From Varanus komodoensis (lineage: Eukaryota; Chordata; Lepidosauria; Squamata; Varanidae), in NCBI RefSeq assembly GCF_004798865.1, contig NW_025335568.1:27977344-28041343 (forward strand): a stretch of DNA of 64,000 bases. Direction: 5' to 3'. Positions 49,401 through 61,400 of the stretch are shown in pieces (the stretch's first letter is position 1; each line of letters begins with the position of its first letter). The notes under the pieces are model-generated. The model saw only the letters and a program-made list of their open reading frames with translations. It did not search any database and was not told the origin of the DNA. The position numbers and the translations under genes are program-made.

Positions 49401-52400
49401 AAAGTTCCATTTTCTTTACAGAAAACAGATGCACAGCTATGTTACAGAAATATGAAGTCCCAAAACTCTTGCAGGATATTGAATCACTTCAATCAAAACA
49501 AAGGCAAAAAAACCCTAAAGTATTTGGGATTACAATATTTTATCAGGAGAAAAACATTGCTGGGAAAAAATGCGTGCCTACAGCATTTGCAATGATATTT
49601 CAAAAGCTATAGGCATGAAATTTGAAACCAAGGGGTAGGAACATAGTTGTTAGACTTGGTAGAAGGGAAAACTGGATCTGTGACCACGCCTGCTGCAATT
49701 AGACTTCAAAGCAGATGAAGTGTTTGGTATAATTTCTGAAAACCACCAAAATGCCAGGAACACTAACATATGGATCATGGGGACATTAGGAAGGGGCATG
49801 TGTGATTTTGTGCCTACCTCCTGTGCAAGCACAGAAGCCTGGAAAGTTATTTAAAAGTCTTTGATGTAAAGACATTCTTGATCAGGAATTAACAATAATC
49901 CAACGTATGGAGCTGCCATTGGCATTGGGACTTAACTAGGAAGGCCAGTGCTTAAGTCACTGCTCTGGCACAAAATTCACTAGCGTCAGTCACTAATATC
50001 CATCAGATTAAGCTATATCATAGGCTCTAACAAGGAATAAATGAAGGTGAGGAACATATACATTGTCCTGAATATCGTGATCTCCACTTTATCTTCTGTT
50101 TTTTTTTTCAGAGCACTTTCCCATTTCTGCTTGTTTTTAGAACAAGGACAATAAGATATTAAATAACAATAGGAAAAATAACATTCTTTCTCACAACTTT
50201 CAGGGGTGCTGGAGGATACTGTGCCACTGCAAATGCCAAAGAAAGATTCACCTTCTTGTCCAGTTGACTTTTGTTCAAGGAATGGGAAGGGTGTCTTGAG
50301 TCAGCCCTAGCAAGAACACAGCCTGATCTCAGACTTCAAAGGATCTGTTACTGTGAAAATAGGCTACTATTTAGGTTTTGTTTCTTCTGCCTTGTTTATG
50401 AGGTAAGCCAAAAGATCCTTGTCACCAGTTATTGTCTCTTGACTTTACAAGCAATTCACAAAAAACTCAGTAACTAAACAACTTTTGTTGTTGCTGCTGT
50501 TGCTAAACTAGAAAAATCGGAGTCAAACAATATTCACTCCAAAACAGGCCAAGATTTAAAATGAACAATCGAGCACCATTCCAAATTAAGTAGATATTCT
50601 CCAGCAAATGTGATAACAGTTTTTAAGATGCTACTCACTTAGCAGCCAAACTGCAGCACTGTATCCAAAGATAAAAACAAACATCTCTTCCTTAATGGAA
50701 TAGAGTTTCTGCTGAAATAGCGCAAATCATCAACAAGCTCAGTCTGTCATTCTACAAACAGAAATGAACTGGATGTCAGCCCTTGATTTCTACTATAAAG
50801 TTAATGGTTACTGAGCTCTTTACAGACCAGGCCCAATTTCAAGTTTAAACATGTTATCTCCATAAATATTGCCTCCTCTCTTTATTCCATTCCCCCTTGA
50901 GCACAGATTTCCAACATAAAACATATTAACACTACAAAAAGACTGGTTTGGAACTCATTGTATTAGATGGGCAAGATTGTCCAGACACCAAACCATCCTA
51001 TCATAAAAAAAAGCCAGGAACCATCCAATTTACAGTGCCTGCATCCTAAACATGTCAACATTTTCTCCAGTTTTTTACCACCATCTTTCTGCTCTTGAAT
51101 CTCCATGACAGTCGATACTTTTTTCAGACTTTCATCTATTCCTCAACCTGTGTCTGAAGTTTCAAGTACTGGTACAGTTCTTTAGACTCATTTCTTCTTA
51201 TCTTCCTGCTCAGTCATGTGATCCACCAGATGCAAAAATATCGAATTTCCACTGGCAACAGGAGTTAGTTTGCTGTTCACATTTCATGCCTAAAAGTTCA
51301 TGCTTACACTAGAGACCTGGCAGCTCAGGGATAGTAAGGAACTGGCATGCCAGATTCATCTCTGATATAGTTCAGTGGTACCACACAGACCTGACATATA
51401 GACACTCCCAGGCTTAACAACCCAGCATCTCCAGGTATAGCTAGGAACACACTGAGCTACTGAGCTGGATAAACTAATACTCTGACCTAGCTTAAACAAC
51501 AGTTGCCTATATTTCCTCTTTTGTTTTCTGTGTAGTTCTGGTTTGCACATAATGTATTCCAGGGTTTATTTGACCCATGGTTTGTTGTACTACCAAGGGC
51601 TCGTCTGGCAAACAATTAAACAAACTGTGAGTTGTTTTATGAACTACCATCCTCAATCACCAGTTCCCTTGTTGTATTCGAAATACCTATGCACTACTGT
51701 GATATTGAAATGTAGAGAAGCTGCTTTGCAGGGCTGTGGGGAGTCTTGCCTACTGGCTCTGCAGCTGGTGAAATAACACATATACCACGATTTGGGGTTG
51801 AGGCATAATGATAACCCATAATGACAGCAATCCAGAGTTGACAACCCAACACCAAACTATGGGTTCTAAGTAATATGTGCCTAACATACTGCTCAAACAA
51901 CACAACAACAGATTTCAAAATGGTTTTTGCATTGTGTGAGACCAGGCCTATGTTTCTGGGAAATCAGAAGCTGGAAAAACCATGCAATTATCTTATTAAA
52001 GGTAACAAAATCCATATATGGACAATTTATTTTTATACAGCTCAAATTTCTCACTGTTCAACCTCTTTGAATAACACTGGATTCTAGTGTGGGACTCACC
52101 TGGCCGGCTGGCATTAAGCCTGGGTAGGCTGGTCACGTCCAAAGCATCATCTTACTATATCAAAACATTACAAGTGGCTAGAGATTGAGCAATCTCCTGC
52201 CAAAAGCTCCCAGCCCAACCTCCAGGTACCCAGCCTCCCAGGTAAGGCACAGGAACCACCTGTATTCGAATGTGCCAGTCAACTATCGCAGAGGAAATTT
52301 CAACCCAATAAGTAGCTGTCATCACTACCTGGTCATCAGGGGTAGAAAAGGGGGCTCTGCCATGCACTTGAGGTTGACTGAGACTTTGCTGTGACTGAAC

Positions 52401-55400
52401 TGCATCCTCAGGAATAAAATACAGTTTTTCTACCTCTCATCCTTGTTATCCTAAATTGGCCTGCGTGTATCAGGTCCAGACCCCTTGAGTCCAACACTAG
52501 TGTTAGGAGAAAATCCCTACCCACGTCTACACACCATGAAAAATTATATGCACTTCTATGTGTCTCCACCCCACACTCCATTTGTCTTTCTTCTAACAAA
52601 AAGACTACTTCTGGGTACATACTGTACATATATAGTTTAGGAGTCCTGCTTACTAGATCTCACTCTTGTTGGGGTAAATTACTTTTGACTTGCAATACAT
52701 AATCTTGGAAAGCTACCAGTGGAAACAGTCCCTTACCAACCAACTACTGCAAGTGTTTCAACAAATTTGTCATAAATTTGAAGAGAAGTAATCCATGACT
52801 ATCCAAGCAACTCAAGAAGGAATAAATTGACCAGAAAATATAATGGATAGATGGGCCGCTACACCTCAGTTCCTGCCATGCAGAAATCGTGTGTGTGTGT
52901 GCGCACATGCTCTTTTATTCAAAGAGAAAGAGAAGGGAAGACTGACACAATATTTTATAGGAAGAACATGGGTTTCCTGGGAAAAAAGTGCTTTGCTTGA
53001 ACAACATAACCAAACCCACAGGAAAGCCAATAAACCACCCTGAAGCAGCAAGCAATCCTTTGAGTTTTAAGGCAATAGCTCCCATCATTCCTGCAAACTG
53101 ACTGGTCTGGGTCTGATGGGAGTAGTTGTTCAATCAGGTTGACTCCCCCATCTTAAGGCAATAAAAAGCCTATTCCCACCATGCATCAAATTTATTTCCA
53201 AGGGAAGAAAACAGCTCTGCTGAGTCATATACTACTACAATAGCTAAGGAAGTAATTCCATGGTCCCTAGACATCATCTGAGGGTCCACAAGATACAGGA
53301 GATTCTCCCTTTAAGGCTACAGACAGTGCTCAAAGCGCAGAACGGGGAGTCAGAGAGCAGAGTCCCTCTACCTTCACAGTGATGTGGAAGGAACTGTGCT
53401 GCCTATATCCCAAGATGGAAGAAGTATCCTCACAGAAGGTGAAGAGCAGGTTCAGTGGGTGAGGAAGGTAAGAGACCAGAGAAGCCAGGATGGAAGAGCA
53501 ATGATAAGAGGGCAGAGACACAAAGATCACCTCTGCTGCACTGGATGTTCAGAAGTCTCCAAGTTCAGACCTTTCCAATCATCAAGAGTGCAATCTCCAC
53601 AGCTGCATAGTCCTTCAGCAACACTAACTTCCAAAATGGTTTTCAGAAGGTTCCGCTTTAGCCTGCCACAAGCAGCTCTGCGTTTAAAGGGAATCAATTA
53701 TTTCTTTTTGATCTCTCATTTAGAAGGCTGTACTTCTTATTCTCGTTACAGCTTTAATGCTAAACCTTGCCTGTTGACATGAGATTCACATAACTATTTA
53801 GCTAAGCCTTCCTTTACTTAATTTCCCTCCTCTATAATCTTGCGCTTTAAGAAAAAGCATTTAAGCCCACTTAAGACACAGAAGAGTTAAACTGCTAATC
53901 CCTCAGTCAAGTTAAATTCATTAAGCCCTAGCAGTTAACAGGGCAGAATCAGACATTTGTTGTGCTCAGTGTGCAATGGATGGCATTTGCAGCTCATTAA
54001 ACGTAAGTGCAGCAATATTTGTTTTATGGCCTGACTTGAGGGTAAGAGGCAAGCAAATTAGCCATCTGTATGCAGCATACTTAAAATAGTCCCGTTGTTG
54101 CTTTCATTTCAGCTAAACTTTCATTTTGTACCGGAAGGAGGAATGACACCAAAGTGATGTCCAAAATATCAGTATGCGCTGAAGTGTCTGACAACAGCCC
54201 ATTACACAGACCTCCCAACCCGATGCTCCCTGAATGTGTCGGGCCACAGCTCTCACCATCCACCAGTCAACTAGGCAGGCTTGAGGATGCTGGGACTGCA
54301 GTCCCACACACCTGGAAGCCACCAAGTAGGGAAATGATGCCTTCCTGCATGAATATGAAAAAAATTGAGGAAAAAACCTTTAAAAAGCTAAGACCCAAAA
54401 TACAATGAAGTTTAAGAGAAAGCTGGAAGGTTGGTAATCACATCGCCATATAGTAAATGCAACTAATATTCAAATAAAATGGCTTCTTAAATTACTTTCA
54501 AGAATACAAAGCTCAAAGATCAGAGCATGAGTCAATGTAATACTTAAACAAGAATAGGAATTTCAAGAGAAGATCAGAAAGTATTGGATGTGTTTTAAAC
54601 CACCATAAAAATGATATCAAATATTTCAGTCCATCAGTAAAATGAAGATCTGCTAATATATAAAACCTGCATCAATCATTCCCAACCTGGTACCCTCCAA
54701 ATGTATTCATTTTCTTTAAAAGTAATTTTAGGCCATGTTTAGGCCACCTTTACCTCCCATGACTGGCTCAGGTAGGGCTATCAAAGGAAGCTGGCCTATA
54801 TCTTGCTCTGTGTTCTCTTTTTCTACCTTTGTCAGTTGTGCTTGCTAAGCGAAATGAAGCAGTCATTTTAGTGGTCCTTCTGGTCAAGTCTCATAAGGAA
54901 TGTTGTCATTGAAAAAAACCAGGGGAACTAATTCCAAGTACAGCAGGAATCCATTATCCAATCACAGCACAATCATATGCATGTTTACTGAAGAGCAAGT
55001 CCCAGTGTTTCACTGTTGGGTCGCACAGGATTGCAGTCTAAGTTTCTATATTGCTGACAGTCCTAAATTGTACATCGAGACAAACCAAAGCATGCTTATC
55101 AAGGAGGTACTCGGCATTCACACAATCCTCATTTCTTTTTAAGGTCCAGACATCTCCTGCTGCACCTTCTGTCTTACAGCCATCATAATTTATAGTAATC
55201 AGGTGGATGGCATAATTTGCCCCCAAATCATAGACAGAATGTGGAAGAAGGCAAAAGTACTCCTGACAAAACTATTGGATGAAGTGCCATATAAAATATC
55301 CAGTTTAACACAAGTGAGCCACACTGGCCCTAATTGTATTCTTTGGGTTTACAATTGTTTTAAAAAGTTTGTCCCAGTTCTCCAGGTGCTGCTGACATTT

Positions 55401-58400
55401 TCTACTTCCAAAACCTGTCATTTTGTTTTTGTCTTTCTGTAAAACACCACAAATATTTCAAAGATGGCCAAAGGAAACTTAGCAAAACTTTTTCTAGAAC
55501 TATCAACCTTTCTTGTTTATGAATCCTGCAAGCTGAATGTTCTGCTCCAATTTCTTGAAGGACTAGTGCTGTTTACAGTGATATTGCCATCAATTAGAGC
55601 GGTTCCAGTATTCTGACTATTGGAGCTGTTCCAATATTGTGACTGACTCCTACTCACTCCGAGTGAAGAGGAAAAAGGAACGCTGATGCCTTGCAAAGAG
55701 GAATTGACAGCAATTGTTTCATCCTCCTAGGCTGGAGGTGGCAGTAGTTAGAATTTCAATGTGGGGAATGAGGTGGGGAAAATCTAATGCCTCCTCCCAG
55801 AGGGACATGGTTCTTATCAGTGTCACATCTAAGGAAATGATTGTGCATAGCTACACTATGGGCTGTTTCACACAATCACCAATTATATAAGCCCTGGTGG
55901 ATGAGGCATCAGTGCCATGGTTTGTTCTGTCATCTGAACCCAGAATGATTCAAGAACCCTCCAGTAACATTTGTTCTGTTGCAAATTTATTTGCTGCTCA
56001 GGTTCAAACAGCCTCCCTCCCCCAGGGTTGAGTATTCAGAATGGCTGCCAGCACACACTACAACCCACTGCAGCTTAAATAATGGACAAGGCCAGATCAT
56101 CTTGCACTGGCAAACATGGCATCATCGAAAAGAGGGAGTTGGGATGCTCAAGAAGAGAGGGCAGTGAGAAGCTGGAAGCTTTACTGTTGATCAGAGTGAC
56201 TACATGGCTATTCCTTTTATGGAAAATTCCAAGGGTGGGAAAAAATTCTCCTGTGTTGCCACATGGTCTACTGAGAACAAATTGTATTACCTAGTGGTTG
56301 GGGGATATGCTGAGTGCAAAGTCTTTGAGTGAAAAAAATATTTTTTCTGCTTGTAGAGTCTACCTCACATGGTGTTTTCCAAAATGCATAACCTCCCCAC
56401 CTCCAAAGATGGTGATTCTGGTCTATGATCTTATTTCCCCCAAATCCCAAAATTGTCTAATTCCAAAATTTAGGTCATTTTCATTGGTCCTAAAACTGGA
56501 ATTGCCCTATTGCAGGATTTTCAGTAAACCAAGAAGAAAACTATGAAGGGAGTAGGGAGTATTACACTGTTTCACTGAGGCTGAACTGCTTAAGGGCATG
56601 TAGGACTTGCTGAGGAGAGAGGGCAAACTGCTTGAAAAAAAGAATATGGTGCTGACAATGTCTCCTGGGCTTTATTGCCAGATGAAGTGCCAAAAACAAC
56701 TTCAAGACATTCTTCCACCACCCTTCTATCTTTCTTCCCTTGCTTTTTTGGTCTGTTTTCATATCTTTCCTTTCTGTTATACCTCTTCCTGTTTCTCATG
56801 AGGTTTGCTTTTTCAGACTGAAAAATAAATGCATTTTAATCCTTCTCATCTTTTACATGTTTTCTTGCCAACATATTGTTTTGAAGACCTTTTAGGGTCT
56901 ATCTGCTTGCCTGTGAATGTCCATTATTTAATTACACAGCCAGCTTTATCAAACATAAAATATTAGTGTGTTTTTTTCAAAGTCAAATACCTGTATAATT
57001 ACAGAGATAACAGAATCATAGACTTGGAGCAGACCTCAAAAATGTTCTAGTCAAGTGGTCCTCAAACTTTTTGCACTTTTCAACACATTTGAAAATTTGA
57101 AAAACTGCTGTGGGCATCACCACAAGATCACTTCCATGGAGGATGCCATTAGTTACATAATGCCTGTCATGGGACCCAGCTAGGCAAAATTGGGCTGAAA
57201 AGTAGTGGAAAAATAGCAAGTCTAGAAGCAGGATGGGAGAGGGCAAAGAGGCAGAGAAAGAGCAAGGCTAGAGGCTAGGCAGGGAACAATGAGAAGACAA
57301 AAATACAATGAAACAACTTCTCTAACATTTTCCAAGGATTTTATTTTTTAAAATGTGAAGGGTAGGGAGCAAAGATCTACATGGAGGTCACTGGGTTGTA
57401 GTCCATACCCTGCTTAATGCAGGCCTCGGCACTGCAGGATGTAGCTACAACATCCCTGACAGATGGCCAACCAGCCTCTGCTTGAATAATTCCAAAAAGG
57501 CAAACCTACCACCTTCCAAGGCCATCTGTTCCACCGCTGAACAGATCTCACAGTTACCAAATTTCTCCTGTTGTTAAGCTGGAATCAGCTTTCTCACAAT
57601 TTCTGTCAGTTCCCTCTGGAACAACAGAGAACAAGCTTGATCCACCTTCTGCATGAGAGACTTTCAGCTGTTTCCGGACTGCTATCGTATCTCTTCTTAA
57701 CATTTACTTCTGCAAGCCAACCCTAGATAGCTCTTGTGACTGCTCCTCATACGGCATGGTTTCCACACCTCTCACTATTCCTGTTGTTCTTCTCCAGCTG
57801 TTCCAATTTGTCAATGGGTCACATGGCACATTATCCTTCCTTCCGTTAAATGCAGCCCCAGACTGCATTAGCTTTCCTAGCTGTTGGCTCATATTCCACT
57901 AAGACTCATCATCATCCACTAATCCAATAATCATCCACTAAGACTCAATGGCCTCCTGACATCATCAGGGGCAGCACAGGAGTTGCTGGAGCCCCTATGT
58001 GCTAAAGGCCAAGCCCTGACCCATCCCCTTGCACCTGGCATGGAAAAAAACCATGGTTGTATCTCCAAGAGTGCAACTATGCCTTGGAGAGAGGGAAATG
58101 GATGTGGTGGAGGGAGTCCAGGGAGGAGGCTGAGGGTTGTCCACCTACACCAATCCCTATCTGTGCCCCAGTCGCCTTCCTTCCTGTTCCCCAGTGCTTA
58201 TCTAGATGGCTGCCAACAGCAGTCTAGACTAAGCACACCAGACAAGACCTAGAGGTAGTTGCGATTGCTCTGACCATTAGATGCACCCATGTATTTTCAC
58301 AACTGTGAGGTTCTGCTGACATGGGAGATACTGAAGGAAAGCAAGACTGACCCATGAACAAAGTCCTGAACAGATGTAAGAGAATTATAACTTGTAAATC

Positions 58401-61400
58401 AAACTAAGCAAGTAATATTCCAGCCTATCCTGGTAGCTCAGGTCACCTACCAGCAGTTTCACATTCCTTCATCATCTGAACAGTGCTGCAAGTCAATAGA
58501 GATTTTGACTATATCCTACAAAGAATCAGTGACAGAGATAATAGCTTGAAAAGGAAATGATAAAAGGAGTGATGGGAGAGAGGGAGGGGTTCAGTGACAC
58601 TGAGTTCTGGGATCTGGAAATGGACTGTGAGAGCCAAGATGACCCTTTCAAAAATGAGGAAAGATGAATTATAAAGAAGGTGGTATTTGTCATTTGGCAA
58701 AGGGGCAAAGGTGCTTTTGGAAGATCACAAGCCAGGTTGTTTTCTACTGTGAGAAACTAGAAGCAAAACAGAATTCCTGGCCATAAAGACTGGCTTTAAC
58801 ACAGAATACAATGTATAACCTTAATTGCTGTTTCTATATATCTGTGGTTTCAGAGCTGTAATGTTTTCCAGGAAATTGTATCCCTAGTAAGTATGATGTG
58901 AGACATATGCATGTTTTTCAAACACATATAGGTCTTAAACTATGAAACAGAACTACTAAATGACAGTAAAACTGAAAGTGTCCAATAACATTAGTGGAAG
59001 AAGTCCAAATTCTGTTGCAATGGATTAGGGTTTGGCATATCATGCACAGTTCTTTGGGTTGCTAAAACAGATTAGTGTATCAACAGTTTCCAGTACTCTT
59101 ATCTTTCTTAAATTTAAACAATGTGTGAGATTAAGTACTTGCTTGTGAATCACCCAGTGCAAATTAGTCTAATTTTCATAGGAACATTTTCCAGAATTTT
59201 TTCTGGAAAAAATATCCAATTCAACTTTTTCGGGAAAACCTGCATCACTGAAATGTGTTTCTATGGGGGGTGACTGCTATGATATACTGGGGGCAAAGGC
59301 AGAATGCCTTGTATACACAGAGTGCAACGGGGAGTCAAGCAACTAACCTAAAAGCTGGAGGAAGGCTTTTTAATGGGGCTATGAATCTGCCTATTCTTAG
59401 GTCCCCTGCTTTTACCCCTGATTTCACCTACTGTTCGCTACCCTGGTTTCCACCCCAGCAGTTCCAACATGTACCAGCCATCACTGGTCACAGTTCAGCA
59501 AGTAACACAGGGATTATGCCATTCACAGAAGTGTTAGCAACCGTTTGAAACTGTGATCTGGGCCATAGTAGTTTGAGTTCTTCAACAGGCTTTAACTACC
59601 CCCAGTTATTGATTTTTATAAGTTATTAATACTTAAGTGATTGTCTCTCATTTCTGAATACACATTCAGAATAGACATGTGTGCATATGCCACTCAACAA
59701 TTAATTCTAAGTGTTCGAATGTGCACATAGACTTTCCCTGCCCTTATTCATCTGAGGAGGAAGCAAGTCATGTAAGCATTCATTAGTACACAGAGCTGGA
59801 TCCAGTTCATTTAAAGCTGTAGAATTCTTTTCCATCTAAATATGCAAAGAAATTCACCTTAGTGATAATGGGCAAGCACACTCCCCCCTCCAAAGAATGC
59901 CAGGAAGAAGTACACTGAAGACTCCCATGCATTCATATATTCACTCCCAGGTAAGTCTAGTGTGCAAAGTCTAAAAGATGTATTTCCCTGGCTGATTTTT
60001 TGTATTTATTTATTTTCCTGGGGGCAGTGTACTTTTTTTTGGGAAAACACTACTGGTATAATGCAATGCAGTGGGTGAGAAACAGGTGGAATCATGAGGC
60101 TCATCAATCATTTGTGATGAACACCCTAGGAAGCCTCTCCCTCTCAACCTCCCATCAGCACTATGGTGATAATACTCACCTACCTTAGAGGATGATTGCA
60201 AAGAGAGCAAAAGATTGTTGCAAAGAGAACAAGTGTACGTGAACTTGACATACTTTTAACAATCAGCCACTATACAAATGGCTATTATTTTCCTCTCCTG
60301 CTTGAGGGAAAGCTTAATTTTAATCATGGACTTTGCCTACATTTTTGCAGCACTCACATCCATTGGTTGAATTACACACATACCCATTAGAATGCAGCTC
60401 CCCCTTAAAATGTGACTTAAAATATTTATTGCAGTTGTGTTCTAGACACTTATCCTCAGTGAATGTCAATGTCTTTGTTCACATTTCTCCTGAAGCCTCT
60501 GATAAGGAGCAAACAGAGAGAGAGGGGCAGCTCTATGGCTTCAGAGCTTGCACACGTATGCACTTCACCCACTGAACAAGAAACCATTGGCCCAACTATA
60601 GCAAGCTGTACTCTTGTTGCTATGGCTCCTTCTTGCTTTCACCCTCTCTTTTAGAGGGCAATGCCCCCAAACTCCTCCTGTGTTACCCTGGTTGCCACTT
60701 CAGTAAGTGGTTGTCCCTCCAACTAACCTTGCACAACAGCAAAGGAGTCGTCACCTGCACCAAATGTTCCCCTTCCCTCTGTCTATTTATCTTCTGGGTC
60801 ACTGTGTAGGAGCAGGACTGAAAACATATTCATATTTTAAAATGTTTTACTACATTGCTATATTATACAATTGGGTAAGCTGCAATGGAATATACCCACT
60901 ACACTTATACCCCCAGTTAAGCCTAATATGAAAAGTCTAAAAGAAGATGTGCTTCCCCGGCTGATGTTTTGTATTTATACATATCAAGTCCTGCATCACC
61001 AGTTCCAGCCCACTCCACTAAGCGAAGAGGCCTCCAATTCATAAAATGTCCTGCACATCCAGCATGCTATGCTCCTAGTCATCATGATGCTTCTTGCAGG
61101 ACCACCAGGGTGAGGAAAGCCAGAGTTTGCCTTTTTCAACCACAAAATAGCCAAGCAGCTCTCTCGTAGGCAGATGAAGGTTAGGGTCATATTGTAAGCC
61201 TTATATTTCCAAGGCTAAATGCTGCAGTGAGAAGAGCACGGATAGAAGAAGGGGAGCTTCTAATTGGCATTGCTCTTTTGCGCTGGGCCATAGCTGTTCA
61301 TAAGCAATAGCTTTCTACTTGTGCTCAGAGCTAAAGATGCATTGTTATTGTCGTTGTTGTCTTCAACCCACTTTTAAAGGGCCAACATGCTACTGTGCTT

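Noticed and set aside
53384-53782. 132-codon plus-strand frame in intron 1
   Set aside because: No recognisable domain, no splice signals at plausible positions, ordinary intronic composition; a chance frame.
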